DNA of 64,000 nucleotides from Scylla paramamosain. Lineage: Eukaryota > Arthropoda > Malacostraca > Decapoda > Portunidae. The DNA lies in NCBI RefSeq assembly GCF_035594125.1, contig NW_026973706.1:637501-701500 (forward strand), in the 5' to 3' direction. The notes beneath the pieces are model-generated. The model saw only the letters and a list, made by a program, of their open reading frames with translations. It was not told where the DNA came from and made no database searches. Each line of letters opens with the position of its first letter. The stretch's first letter is position 1. A program made the translations under genes and the position numbers. Below are positions 32,700 to 47,269 of the stretch, piece by piece.

Positions 32700-33495
32700 G
32701 GATTCGCCGTTCATCTTTGACCCGTGTTTGGAAACCCTTCACTCTCTCACCACTGTTTTCCAAGGCTACAGAGGTGATCAGCTGGGTTGTCATGACTTTC
32801 TGCTGCTGCATCATTTCACACCCACACACACCACCCCTCACCCCTCACCCATATTTAAACCTTAGAAAACAACTGTAAATTGAGGGAGTTAGTGGAAACA
32901 GAAGAGAGAGGGAGGAAGAGAGGAAGAGGAAGAGAAGATACTGTTACTCCTTGCATAATGGAGACTAAGAGGAGAGGGAGGAGATAGGTGGAGGAAAAAA
33001 AAAAGAGGAATGGGGGAGGGGTGTACCAGGCACCTCACATCATGTAACAATAGTGAAAATAAAAGGGAGGAGGTAGAGGGCGGTGCACCTCACACAAGTC
33101 CAGAGAAGCAAGGGGACGCCATCACACAATCCGTCACCACCACCACACCACAGCAAAGGGTGGTGAGTGTATTACTATAACAACAATGAAAGTTGAGAGG
33201 TTAGTGTCAATATTCATCCTGTGCTAACACCACCACTAGTCTGTCATCACAAAATCCCCATCACTCACCACAAACACACCACCATTCACCACAAACACAC
33301 CATCACTCACCACAAACACACCACAATTCACCACAATCACTCAGGGCTGGAAAAACACACATTTAAAAAAACCCAACTTTTTTTTTTATTATTTTGGGAG
33401 GTTTATTGATTTTTGTTTATTCTTCATATTTTTATGTAAATCAGTTTAAATAAGGAATTAAAAAGTAATCTAAAATAAAACAAAAGGTATGAAGT
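32700..33495. other. Unassigned sequence
   Basis: Purine-rich 32880-33010 and a short CACCACAAACACACCAT-like repeat 33240-33345. No gene. Confidence 0.4.
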
Positions 33496-35446
<1,951 letters not shown>

Positions 35447-35833
35447 TGTGTTATTAGGTGCTTGTAGTTTTGTGTGGAGAAAGATAGTTGTCTTTAGAGG
35501 GCAGGCTGTGACTGCCCCCTTGTGTTGTGAGACACAAAGGGAAACGTTCAGTGAGGTCACAGCTGGGTTTAATGATAAGTTCACAGCACCCCCTGAACAG
35601 TGCTTTAGACCTCACTGGGAATAATTATCATTTTGGCAGGTGCCTACTGCCTCCTCCAGTAAGTATGGTACTCTATTTCCTGACATCAAAGGCACCCTCC
35701 CTCTCTCTCTATACCATACTGACAATTACACATAGGGTGGCCTGGACAAAGCCCCCCCCACACAAACATACACACACATACACACACACACACACACATA
35801 CATACATACACGTACATCATTCAAACTTTTAGC

Positions 35834-35910
<77 letters not shown>
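35834..35910. repeat. (AAT)n microsatellite
   Basis: 77 bp of AAT triplets. Confidence 0.95.
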
Positions 35911-35911
<1 letters not shown>

Positions 35912-36135
35912 CTATTTATCTACATATGTACCATGTCAGCAATCTCACACAGACTAACTCACACACACACACTAAATAACAGACCAAAACTATGTCAAAA
36001 GATAATAAAAAGACAAATGGGCCAATTTTTTGGAAGATAATTAAATTCTTACAAACTGTCAAATTGATTTTATAAAGGGGAGAAGTTGTCTCACTAATGC
36101 GTTGTGCTATTATTGAAGAGTGATTCATATAATAC

Positions 36136-36258
<123 letters not shown>

Positions 36259-36294
36259 TAAACATCTCAGATCTTTGGGTACCATAAACATACC

Positions 36295-36333
36295 CAGATC
36301 TTTGGGTAGGTCTCATTCCTACCCAAAGATCTG
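36295..36333. repeat. Perfect 16-bp hairpin
   Basis: CAGATCTTTGGGTAGG and its exact reverse complement around a 7-nt loop. A third copy of the CAGATCTTTGGGTA core lies just upstream (about 36267). Confidence 0.9.
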
Positions 36334-36366
36334 AGCTCTTTCCGTAGGTGGAAGAAAAAAAAAAAC

Positions 36367-36370
<4 letters not shown>

Positions 36371-36440
<70 letters not shown>
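36371..36440. repeat. (AC)n microsatellite
   Basis: 70 bp AC tract. The nearby CTGAGCTCTTTCCGTAGG also occurs, slightly changed, beside the AC tract at about 11338-11358. Confidence 0.95.
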
Positions 36441-36443
<3 letters not shown>

Positions 36444-37865
36444 CATAATATCCCTCCAGATCCACCTAACATTGCTGGATAAAAACATCCCTGACCAGGA
36501 TTTCTACCTTCTCTTACAATTCCACGTTTGAAATGTTGGCACATGACGTGGCATTTGATACGAAGGTAGGCAAGAACTAACCTATCTAAAGCACTCCTAT
36601 TACTGTAGTGCACATGACCTCTGAGTGCCTCCCAAGTTGTTCCATGACTGGCTAGCATTTTGAGCACAGGGAGGGAGACACAAGCAAGTCTTGTGTAGCC
36701 ACAATATACTGTATATGGTGAGACACTGTCATTTTTTCCCTAATTGTACTTTTAGTTTGCAGCTTTACAATAACATCTTCATTTAAATATATTCTGTCAT
36801 CAGATCTTATAATTCAATACACTGTACTTATTAAAATAAATATTCGTTCAAAGAGGATGCTACGATTTATCTTCGACCCGCTCGGTCCGGCAATGATGGT
36901 GCTCTACGGATCGTCGCGCATCAAGACGCTCGGCGTTGTCGGAGTGACGGAGAAAGCAGGTGAAAACAAAAGGCAACTGAATGTCAGCTTATGCACATGT
37001 CTGAATGGCTGGTGAGTGCTACTGCTCTGCTGGTCAGCCCCCAGCTCTGCCTTGCCTTCCCTACCCAACAATATCCTTCCCAGCTGTAGCATTAACACTC
37101 AAAGGCAAGACAACATAGGACTGCAGTGACTGCCTGCATTGTGGTTCATTTACCTACACTACAACATCAAAAGCTACTCTCAAATTATCTTTTACATAGA
37201 TTTATACTAACTCCTTCCCTACATGGTGGTGCATCCTGATATTTAAAATGGACTGTGAAGCAGCACAGTTAAATCAGAATGTAGTTCAAACTTTTAAAAT
37301 GTGTAAGTTGTTCTCAGACATCACCTTGCCTCTTCATTAAAGAAAGAAGAAAAAAAAGTATGGAGGAGGAAGACAAATTCATAATAAGTAGGTACAAAAA
37401 TTAGCTTAACTAGCAAATATGAATTATTAGTTCAACCTCTAACAAACCTTTACAAAAACAGCACAACTCCAGTTCCCAGCCACAACTGGTTGGCTGACAT
37501 AAGAAATTTATAACTTATTGTAAACATTTACAAGAAAGCAACAAAGCAAAGACACGTTTACTTGACGTTAGCCAAAAGCCGAATGTTGTCCAAACACGAT
37601 TCACGTCATCACGTCAGCAAACGTCACCCTTCCATCCACCGCAAGAGAACAACAAGTTACGAGCGGCTCTGACAACAAGAGATGCAGCAAGTGCACGTGC
37701 ACGTGTACTCGCAGGGTACGTGTCACATTTTCAGTCCATACCAAAATTTGTAATTAATGTGTAACATTTGGAAGGCAACCGTGCAGAATGAATCGGACAG
37801 GTGCAACAAACGACAGCGTGGTGAAACGGTGACCAGAGCCTTCCAGCAGCCTCCCTGAGCCTCAC
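36441..37865. other. Unassigned sequence with a CpG-rich mini-frame
   Basis: A 52-codon frame (36857-37015; starts MLRFIFDPLGPAMMVLYG) is CpG-rich in an AT-rich setting and has a donor-like GCAG/GTGAAA in it. It matches no family I know. Around 36443-36667 the minus strand is open (TTWEALRGHVHYSNRSALDR) but unassigned. No further kindlin exon was found here. Confidence 0.3.
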
Positions 37866-38426
37866 CTTGCAGTCTGCTGTGAGGCAAGAGAATGCCACAC
37901 TGTCCTCCTCAAAGCGGATCATCGTGTGTTCACGTTCCGGGCCTGCCGGGAAGTAACATTAAGTGCACGTCAGATTTGCAATGGGGTCTCAAATTGACTT
38001 ACTTATACTAATACTTCTATTGTTATTACTATTATCATTGTTTATATTGCTTCTTGTCACATCCGTGCTCTTAATAACTTAATTCCATGCTTTCAGATTC
38101 TGCTTCCAGACCAATCTTCATTCTACTTTCCGGCAGATCTGTAGTGAAAATGTTCAAAATCTGATGAAAAAAAAAAGTGAAGACAATTGTAAAAGCCTAT
38201 AGATAAGCTAAATATTAATAGATTTTAAAAAAGGGGAGTAAATGCTTATGTGGTGAGGTGTGTGGTGAGGTGGAGTGTGTGGGTGGAGTTTGGTGTGCTC
38301 TTCACGGAATGAAGACAGGCAGCAACACACCTTCATTGTGTTGTGGTGCCACGTCTTGATGTGGTCACCACTGCCAGCTTCCATCCTCATTATCCTACTG
38401 AAGGCCACACCCAGCAACTCCTTACG
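37866..38426 (-). pseudogene. Kindlin (fermitin) relic, two exons, 13-base deletion
   Basis: Kindlins are FERM-domain proteins that activate integrins. The upstream exon (38426-38331, acceptor TTACAG, donor GTGTGT) encodes 32 residues, [15 protein letters not shown] then GDHIKTW..NTMK. These match the F3 subdomain of kindlins (KKEELIGIAYNRLIRMD..TGD.IKTWRF). The next exon (37942-37866, acceptor CGGCAG, donor GTGAGG) starts A.NVN, as in kindlin AWNVNW, and ends MIRFEEDSVAFSCLTADCK. It is 77 instead of 90 nt, so the frame breaks between the two parts, and the conserved Trp is Arg. The final exon is not found downstream. Introns are retained. Alternative: a sequencing deletion in a live gene. 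Confidence 0.68.
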
Positions 38427-38558
38427 CTGTAACAATGTGTAATGTAAATAATGAAGGCCACTTGTAACGAGGGAGCTAGAGTGCTACCACAACACACTTC
38501 ATGACAGGCAGAACAAGGAGAACAGGTGGACATCCTACATCTTTAGCTTAAAATACGG

Positions 38559-38565
<7 letters not shown>

Positions 38566-38646
<81 letters not shown>
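38566..38646. repeat. (CT)n microsatellite
   Basis: 81 bp CT tract. The 980 bp after it (38647-39631) are AT-rich and unassigned. Confidence 0.95.
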
Positions 38647-38649
<3 letters not shown>

Positions 38650-39628
38650 CACCGGCAGGGGCCTGAAGGGTAAGCTGCACACCTTACACGAGGAAGAGAC
38701 ACAATTTCAGGTCTGCTTCTTTCATTAATCACACACACAGACATAACTCTTTTTTTATTATTACTTTGTGAAAACTGAGAATATGTTTAATTAAACATAT
38801 GGACTCCAAATTGCATCAATGTTTGTTTCTTAGGTCAACTTAAAAAACTGATTGCAAATATAAAATTTTCTTTTTCAATTATCAAAAACAAACAGTCAAA
38901 GAGCACTGATAATTTAATAGTGCACTATGAGCTTAAAGTGATGCAAGATCACTGAGATTCAGCCAAGCAATGGATTACAGGTTATATTACAACTGCAATG
39001 TGATAAGAATTATCTTTACATATCAAACTCTTTATGATTTTCACAAAAAAATCAACAAAGTGCAATGGAGGGATCTGAATGATTTCAACACTTGATATCA
39101 CATTACTCAGCGTGGTGTCCTGAACCAGAACATTTCAAACAAAATGACATTTGTGCAAAATGACGACAATCATATCAACAGTAAATATGAATTTTCTTCA
39201 CAGAAACAGTGCTTAATGTGCTACCGACAATTAAATACAGCGAACGCGGCGAGAGCAGTGCCGTGCGGAAGGCTTCGGAACACCAAGAATTAGTGAATGC
39301 ACAACATCCTGCTTGTCGGGGTTTACGTGCCGAAAGGAGCACAAAGCATAAGGCGCGTCTTTCCGTGTCAAGATGAGTACGAACAATTACTGTTCAAAAT
39401 TTCAAATCGGAATAAGGTCATTTCAAATAAAAGGAATATATAAAACAATATATGAATACATCTTTTAAGTTGTATCATCTCAATACCTGGGGTAAACAGC
39501 AAGGAACACAAAGGAAGGTTGCTTTTCACATCAAGTGAAGTGAGTCTAAGTGAGCCTGAAAAGGCCAACACTCAAATCTACAATCACAGCTCTTGCCAAT
39601 GTTAAAAACAAGAAGAAGAAGAAGAAAA

Positions 39629-39631
<3 letters not shown>

Positions 39632-39713
<82 letters not shown>
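39632..39713. repeat. (GA)n microsatellite
   Basis: 82 bp GA tract, followed by short GT (39877-39905) and AC (39924-39948) tracts. Confidence 0.95.
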
Positions 39714-39717
<4 letters not shown>

Positions 39718-39873
39718 TTCCCCTGGCCTTCGAAGTGCTAAGGTCAAGCCACCTCTCACCCAAGAATCTTCACTTCCTCTTCCTCCTCTTTCTCCTCGAC
39801 TCAAGATGGAGGGAGATGTACGGCCGCCGATTGACTAAGGCAAAGACATACAGTGGCCATTGATATCACTAGT

Positions 39874-39905
<32 letters not shown>

Positions 39906-40266
39906 TAAGGAATGGGACACCTGTACACACACACACACACACACACACAACATGACTATCACCAGATCCTAAAAAAAAACAAAAAAAAACATACAAATGC
40001 GAGCTTTTCAAAATTTGTTAACCCCAAATTTATATGCAGATTTCGGCGTTAAATCGTTAACCAATTGCGATATTTTATAGTGCAGCGAAGTTTCATCGGC
40101 CGGGGGAGAGGGTGGGAGAGGGGAGGCTGGGAGAGAGGATAAATCGGAAGGGCGAGAGGGGGAAACAGAGAGAGGGGAGAGGGAAGGGCAAAGAGGAATG
40201 GTCTGCAGGTGGAGGGAGGGAGGGAGGGAGGGCGAGAAAAACAGTGTGTGGGCAGCGTATGAAAGG

Positions 40267-40269
<3 letters not shown>

Positions 40270-40347
<78 letters not shown>
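40270..40347. repeat. (GA)n microsatellite in G-rich surroundings
   Basis: 78 bp GA tract; 40100-40540 as a whole is purine- and especially G-rich (GGAGGGAGGGAGGGAGGG at about 40211). Confidence 0.9.
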
Positions 40348-40350
<3 letters not shown>

Positions 40351-40597
40351 CGGGAGTACAAGAGAGGTATAGGGAGGGGTGGAGGGAGAGAATAGAGGCA
40401 TGGAGGTGAGAAGGATATGGACTATGGGGGAGGGAGAGCAAGGAGAGGAGAGGAGAGTGGAAGTTGGGGAGGAGGGAGGCCTGGGAAAGAGGAGAGGAGG
40501 TTGGGGGTTGTTGAGGAGGGAAGGGAGTGAGGAGCTGCCCGGACGACTGGTCAAAAATTATCACAACCAAAAATTAGTAGATTGTGTAATGCTGTCT

Positions 40598-40620
40598 GTG
40601 TGTGCGTGTGTGCGTGCGTG

Positions 40621-40661
<41 letters not shown>

Positions 40662-40670
40662 GCGCGCGCT
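40598..40670. repeat. (GTGC)n tract ending in (GC)n
   Basis: Tetranucleotide TGCG/GTGC units ending in CGCGCGCGC. An alternating purine-pyrimidine, Z-DNA-prone run. Confidence 0.95.
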
Positions 40671-41860
40671 CATACCAAATACAAACGAGATCACTCACCT
40701 GATGTGTTTTATCATCCGCCCCCATCACCCGGTCACCCGCACCCTGCCCTCCCTCCCCACATCCCGGCCCCACACATCCCGCCCACGCACCCCGCCTGAC
40801 CCACCACACCACCAACACCACCACCACCATCACTACTGGTTACACATTGTCAAAATTATAGGCATTCACTAATACTTGCATCTGACGGGCCGCTCACCTC
40901 ATTCTCCTCATCACGTTCTCTTGTGTCGATGAGACCGCGCCTCAGCCTCAGGTCCAGCCGCGGGACAAGCGCTCCTCGCCTGGGAAGTTGTGCCACACGC
41001 CCATACGTCCACGGCACGCCACTGTGCTTACTGATTCCGGCCCTTTAATTCTGCCACCTGGTAACTGTCACTAGGGATGCTCTCGCTCCCTGATTGGTTC
41101 ATGTATTCCCGTTTTTTTTTTTTTAAATTTGGGCAGCAAATTGGCTCTTACCAAAATCTATATTTAGTAATAAGACACTAGGTTATTCTGACCTTCATAA
41201 CCTGATGTCTTATATATAAAATTTTGACGGAAGGATATAATTTATCTGCATCACATTTTAAAGAAAACGGAAACACTGAGGCCAATCGGTCAGTAGCAGT
41301 GTTACCATGCTCGCGTGTCCTCAGCTGGCAAAACTGAGGAGCGTTCATATCGAAATTGAGTGGCGAAGCTTCATTTGCTCTGAATCGTGACTGTATGAAT
41401 ATGTATCTGAGATTTGTGGTCGTAATAAGAAACGGGTGTGAGAATGACAATGCAAAGAGTTCATGGCCGCTGCAATTTGAAAAAGGGATACAGTCAGGTG
41501 CGGGTTTGGTTGAAGTGGAGTGAAGGTGGGTGATGCATTCATTGCCTCATTGCCTCACCGCCTCCCTGCCTTGCGTCACTGCCACGGCCAAAAAAAAAAC
41601 ATTGTTGCTCTGCTAGAATGATCGACAAGTGGCACCGGTAACTGTGTTAGAGGCCTCGCTGAGGGATTCCTCACTGACAGAGGCACGCCCCTGGCCTGAC
41701 GGGTCACTGGCAGGGTAACAGCGTTGGTCTCTGCTCTGCCAAGGACATGGGGCAGTCTCATTCTCCCAGGGGGCGAGGGGCAGCCCTGACTTGATTCCAG
41801 AGGCAGGTGTGGCCCTCTTGTTTCCCTTTTATCTCCTTGGCACTGAGGTCCGATGGTTAA
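40671..41860. other. Unassigned sequence
   Basis: A C-rich stretch 40720-40830 and a CpG-rich block 40885-41040; otherwise unique AT-rich DNA. No gene recognised. Confidence 0.4.
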
Positions 41861-41861
41861 A

Positions 41862-42060
41862 CGGTTTGGTATTTCAATTATCTTTAACAGTAACAGTGGA
41901 AGTCATTACTATTTTAAAAGGTGTTTTCAAGATTCTAGTGATAATTTAACAAAGATCGTCATTGAGAGAGCCACCCATGAGAATCTGACTAATCATCTCT
42001 GTAGCCTTTGGAAAAATAACCCTTATGAGAAAACTCAGGGTTTAGAAATACGTGGCTATA
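41862..42060. mobile_element. TIR-element family, copy 2 (degenerate)
   Basis: Shares CTAGTGATAATTTAACAAAG, CTAATCATCTCTGTAGCCTTT and TTATGAGAA with the copies at 29623 and 52644. Its ends are too decayed to define the inverted repeats. Confidence 0.55.
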
Positions 42061-42419
42061 ACATCGAGATAAAGTGGCCTCCTTTGTTTTTCCTTCCCTC
42101 CCATCCTTCCACCAAGTCTAAGGGAGGCTCAGCAAGGCACCTCCTCCTCTCCTCCGTGGCTCTAAATTAATAGTGTTATTCCCACACACACACTCCCGCC
42201 TCCCCTCTTTACAGGCTGGTTGCAATTTACAGGCTTTTTGTAACATTCCTTCCCTGCCTCCAGAATGTAAGCAGACCTGTTCGATGGCTCTAATTTGCGT
42301 GCCCTTGCTGAGGTCACGACGGTGAGCAGGGAACGGCGTGTGTCTGTGTGTGTGCCCTGTATGTTGGCTGTCCTGTCTTTGTCAGATGTACCGCGCTCCG
42401 GGACAAGAGAAAACAAGGA

Positions 42420-42535
42420 AATGAGAAGACGGAAAGACGAGAAGACAAGGAGAAGAGAAGACGAGGAGACGAGGAGATGGAGAGACGAGAAGACGAGAAG
42501 ACGAGGAGACGAGAAGATGAGAAGACACAGGTGAA
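42420..42535. repeat. GAGAAGACGAG hexamer-like minisatellite
   Basis: About 115 bp of GAAGAC/GAGACGAG units on the plus strand. Confidence 0.8.
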
Positions 42536-43357
42536 AGAAAAAAGAAAAAACTGTGGTGTAATGTATGAGATCTGGAAGGTGTGTATGTGTGTGTGTGTAA
42601 CGAGGACCACAGGAGTAGATGAGCAGCGGTTCATATGAGGGAATGAAGCATCGCTTCCTACATCGATCACACACACACACACACACACACACCATGGGGA
42701 TCTGATGCTTGAATAGTCCTCGTGATCAAGGCTCGTGAGAAGGTGTGTGTGTGTGAGTGTGTGTGGGTGGGTGGATGGGTGCGTAGGTGCGTGAAAGGAG
42801 TGCAGGAGGGTGGGACAGAGAGAGAGAGGGAGAGAGAGAGGCACCACCACGTTCGGCTCCTTCCGCTGCGGTCCGATCGAGTAATTAGCCAGCAGGGGTT
42901 AATAACGACCGCTGAATAGGATGTGCCTTTCCTCACCCTGGGCCGGAATATTGGCTCCACCGCGCCCCTCGAGCTACGCCAGGCGGGGGAGGGCAGGAGG
43001 AGGGTGAGGGCGGCGCGGGAAGTGTCACCTCTTTGGAATTATTAGTAACTGTCTTGTTCTCGTATTTACTTGGATCTAATTGTTTATCTGTGTCTGTATT
43101 CGTATATTTGGATCAGCTTCTTTGTTTCTATTCGTCTGTTTGTTTGTTTTTTATCTCCTATTGATCTATCTGTGATTTTTATAATTGTATTTATCTGGTG
43201 TTTCGAGCTACATGTCTGTCTATTCGTCTGTTTGCAGTTCATATATCTGTATGCATCTCTGTATTTCAGTCTACCTGTTTATTCATCTACCTATCTATCT
43301 ATCTATTTATCTATCTATCTACATATGAAATCATCTTATCTTTCTTCTTTCGTCTCA

Positions 43358-43388
<31 letters not shown>

Positions 43389-43675
43389 CTGCAGCAGGGA
43401 GGGAAGGAGAGAGGGGGACAGGGAGGTGGCGCCGCTACCTGGGCCCATAAATCACCTTATTTTATTCGCTGCGTCAACTCGCCTCTCCTCGTTTATAATA
43501 TACTTTTATTTCAAATGCAAAAATATGTGATAACCACAGCGCGCCGACACACACACACACACACACACACGGCGGCAATAATATGACCTGCTCCATTACA
43601 TTCTTCCTTCCTCCACTGAAGACATTCTCGTGAAATCAAAAGTCACAGCTGCAAAATGCCTAAATATATGTCCAG

Positions 43676-43676
<1 letters not shown>
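42536..43676. other. Unassigned sequence with short tandem repeats
   Basis: AC 42669-42693, 43362-43388 and 43549-43570, CTAT 43280-43322, and a GC-rich block 42850-43030. No gene recognised. Confidence 0.4.

Positions 43677-43756
<80 letters not shown>
43677..43756. repeat. (GA)n microsatellite
   Basis: 80 bp GA tract ending in GGGGGGG. Confidence 0.95.
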
Positions 43757-43758
<2 letters not shown>

Positions 43759-43837
43759 GGGGGGGGTGTGAGGAAGGAGAAAGAAACTAAGAGAAACTAA
43801 TAACTAGAAGATCGAGTTCCTTTTTTTTTAATAATAT

Positions 43838-43960
43838 ACAAATTTATGGATGGGAATGATAGATGGATATAGGTAAGCATGTTTGGGACAGGGACCACAA
43901 CGTGTAGGCCTAATGGCTTCTTGCAGTTTCCTTCATTTTCTTATGTCCTTATGAAACCTA
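43838..43960 (+). mobile_element. LINE family 4, 3' UTR scrap
   Basis: Coding remnant KFMDGNDR followed by the 3' UTR GTGTAGGCCTAATGGCTTC and TTCTTATGTCCTTATG. It matches 47427-47505 and, reversed, 60330-60745. Confidence 0.7.
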
Positions 43961-44548
43961 CACATAACGCAGCCGTGGTGGGCGTCAGGAGGCCTCGTCA
44001 CTATACATAAGCTGCTTCGCTAATTAACCACTGTAAGCTCGAAAGTCGCACAGCACACTGGTTCCACTAATAGCGTAATGCACAATAATGATAGGAGGGA
44101 ATGGAGAGATGCTTTAAATCGTCACAATCAGGCGAGGAGCTGCAAGGGAAAGGAGTCTGATGTGTCGAGAGTAGCATCTTATTTCAGTGTAGCATTTCAC
44201 CACCAGATGAAAGAGACCTTAACCCATTCGTTGCTAGACACAGTGCTTCCTACAATGCTACAATGCTCACCTACAGCTTTTTTACGCACTTGATTCTCGT
44301 ACTACCTTCTTTTAAATATTTATTTACCCTAGAAAGAACAAAATTTATTTTCTCCTTTTTTTTTCAGTGTCTCTGCAAACATATCTTTTACAGTCCCCTG
44401 AAGGGTTAAGGACAACCAAAGCAGTGAAAATGTTGTAAGATATTCTATATACTACTCAACCACGGGAGGAGGAATAGAAGCGGAAAACAAGAATGAACGA
44501 GAGGTTGTTGCAAGTGTACACTGCAGAAGGAAATAGAAGGGAAAAGAA

Positions 44549-44550
<2 letters not shown>
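43961..44550. other. Unassigned sequence
   Basis: Unique DNA; no gene or repeat recognised. Confidence 0.4.

Positions 44551-44632
<82 letters not shown>
44551..44632. repeat. (GA)n microsatellite
   Basis: 82 bp GA tract followed by a G-rich segment. Confidence 0.95.
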
Positions 44633-44635
<3 letters not shown>

Positions 44636-44989
44636 GGGAAGGGGGGAAGGGTGGAGCATGGCAGGAGGAGTAGGAAGAGAGAGAGAGAGAGAGACGTGAG
44701 ATAGGCCGGGAGGAGAAGATACACTTACAACAGATAGAGAACAGATGAAGGAAATAACGAGAAGAATTAACGAGGGAGAGAAGAGGAGGATGGACGAGGG
44801 TGGGAGGGCGTGAGGCAGGGCGGGAGGAGATGGAAGTAATGCAGAGAGGAATGAGGAAGCTCAGGGAAGGGTGGTAATGGCCTCGAGAGATCAGCTACAA
44901 TGGTTCCTTTCCCTGACCTGAGGGAGAGAGCGGCCCGCGGCACTCAGGCATTGCAGGTTACGTGGGCGTGAGGCAATCTAGGCATACCT

Positions 44990-45262
44990 GGAGCTAATCT
45001 CTTGACGGAGGCGCTGAAGGAGTTTCCTATATTGATGATAAACTAAGCATTTATTTCTACAAGGAGGCAGGTATATATGTAAATTATTGTTTTTGTATTA
45101 CGAAACAGCTGTGTGAAAAGAATTAAGTCGAAAATTTGCGGATACCAGGAGCTAATCTCTTGACGGAGGCGCTGAAGGAGTTCCTTATGTTGTTGATAAA
45201 TATGGTACCGCTAAATTAACCATTGTTTTCGAGAAGGCAGGTTTAGATGTAAATTACTGTAA
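44990..45262. repeat. Tandem duplication, period 158 bp
   Basis: GGAGCTAATCTCTTGACGGA with GGCGCTGAAGGAGTT occurs at 44990 and 45148. Similarity resumes at GGCAGGT.TA.ATGTAAATTA near the end of each unit. Confidence 0.9.
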
Positions 45263-45733
45263 ATTATTCTTTCTTTCTGTCCATCTTTCTCCCACAATGA
45301 CATACTCTGTTCCACTCTGTTTCAATCTGTTCCACCCTGTCCCACTCTGCTCCTCTCTGTCCTTCTCTGCTCCACTCCACTCTGTCCCTCATCAAAACAA
45401 GCCTCACATCCCCCAGTTCATCACCTAAATAACCCACATATTTCGGGCTTCCCTTAATGAGCGCCCGCCGCGTGCACTACCCCTTGTGGCAGAGAAGCGA
45501 CGGCTGGCGACAGGACATCTGCACTGCACCTCCTGACGAAGAGGCAGAAGGCATGATAGCACGAGTGAGAGGGAAGGAAGCGTGAGGACAGGCGAAGCAG
45601 CAGGGAATACTCTAACAACATGCCAGCTAAGGTACTTTTTCCTTTTAACAGCGGGTGCGTTGCAAAGGACTGAAGGAGCGCTAATAAGATGAAGGATGCT
45701 TGTGAAGTGTGTAGTCAGTGCAAAGTGGTAGAG

Positions 45734-45736
<3 letters not shown>
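45263..45736. other. Unassigned sequence
   Basis: A short run of CTGTTCCACTC-like units (45300-45390); otherwise nothing recognised. Confidence 0.4.
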
Positions 45737-45819
<83 letters not shown>

Positions 45820-45868
45820 AAGGGACGACAGTGACAAAGACCAGTAGACACATCCACCCACCCACACC

Positions 45869-45920
<52 letters not shown>

Positions 45921-45924
45921 ACAC

Positions 45925-45958
<34 letters not shown>

Positions 45959-45990
45959 CAGACGGACTGAAAGACAGACAGACAGACACA
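45737..45990. repeat. (GA)n, (CCCA)n and (AC)n tracts
   Basis: GA 45737-45817, CCCACCCA units 45853-45877, AC 45878-45960 with ACCAC slips, then GACA units to 45990. Confidence 0.9.
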
Positions 45991-46262
45991 GAGGAGGCTG
46001 CCACTTAGTCCGCAGCCGTATCCCTGCCCCGCCTTTGTCACCCTCTCCACGATTGCTCTTAAAATTTAAACTCCTTATTGTTACACATTCTTCTCCCGAG
46101 GAGGTGTTGTGAATAGCCATTGTTTCCAGGCACAAGGGGATGCTTTTATCACATTCCACACCGGGGTAGCGCGTGGCCTGGGCCTCCTCCCGGCCCTTAC
46201 TGATACGCATTTACTGTACATGGGTCTTATCCCAGTGTCACGAAATAGTTTGAGCTCTCCTT

Positions 46263-46500
46263 CTTGTTAATCCATCGCTAGAATCATAAAAAGCTTACTT
46301 AAAAACTCTCATTACGGCTAATTGCAAAGGCCACAAGCATTGTTATGGTTCTCACTAGTCTTTCCCCTATCAATGATGCAGTATCCTTGTTAATCTGCCA
46401 CTAGAATCATAAAAGCTGCCTTGAAAACTCCCGTTATGACTGATTTCAAAGGCTATAATCGTAATTGGGTTCTCATGGGTCTCTTTTTATCAATGAAAAC
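46263..46500. mobile_element. TIR-element family, copy 3, duplicated in tandem
   Basis: Two units at offset 125 bp (46263 and 46388) share CTAGAATCATAAAA, TTGAAAACTC..TTA, CAAAGGC and GGTTCTCA. They are the reverse of the family motif seen at 41862 and 60990. Confidence 0.65.
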
Positions 46501-47169
46501 AGCAATAACGCTGGTAATTTTTTAAGAAGCTATTACCGAATGGCCGAAGAACACTCACATGCTTCCTATCAATCTAATCTCCGACGGCGACTGCATCGGG
46601 AGCTCTGGAAGGCGGCATGAGCCTTTACAAAGGTGTCACTTGAAAAATCTGCCTGCGCCATTGCGGGAGGGAACGGATTAACTAAGACTCCACAAATTCA
46701 ACCCTTTGACTACCATGGGCATTCTTCACTAACCTCTAAAACTGTGTAAAAATAGTTTGCGTGAAGGAAGTTAATCTTAGCTTTTTTCAGACTACAAAAA
46801 TATTTAAGAGAGCTTAGTACGTAAATAAGTTTCTAAAGATCTGTTCGCGAAAGGATAGTTTTACCACGACTGCTTTCCGTCACTTCAGGCTAAGAACGTT
46901 AAAAAAAGTGCACGGGTGATGTGGTGCAGAGGACGAAAGCTAAATATAGAAAGCAATACACACATACCCGCCCCCCCGAGTCAGGCGGATCAGGGTAGGC
47001 GTAAGGGTGTGTGGGCGGGTCCCTCGGGTCACTTGGGCGGGCGGTGGCATGAATACACGATACACTCGATAATTATTAATGTAGCGGGCACGGTAGATCA
47101 CTGAGTCCTGTATTTCCACACGTTTCGCCGCCTCATAGCGACTACTGGTAACTTCAGAGCGATAGAAAA
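46501..47169. other. Unassigned sequence
   Basis: No gene or repeat recognised. Confidence 0.4.
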
Positions 47170-47262
47170 GATACTGTGGTTTTCAATGGTGTTTTTATGA
47201 TTCTACTTATAGTTTAGCAAGAATTTCGTATGATTAATAGGAAAAACATCCATGAAGACCTA
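47170..47262. mobile_element. TIR-element family, copy 4 (partial)
   Basis: GGTTTTCAATGGTGTTTTTATGATTCTA, read in two parts, and CATCCATGAAGACC match the copy at 60990. Confidence 0.5.
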
Positions 47263-47269
47263 AACAATA

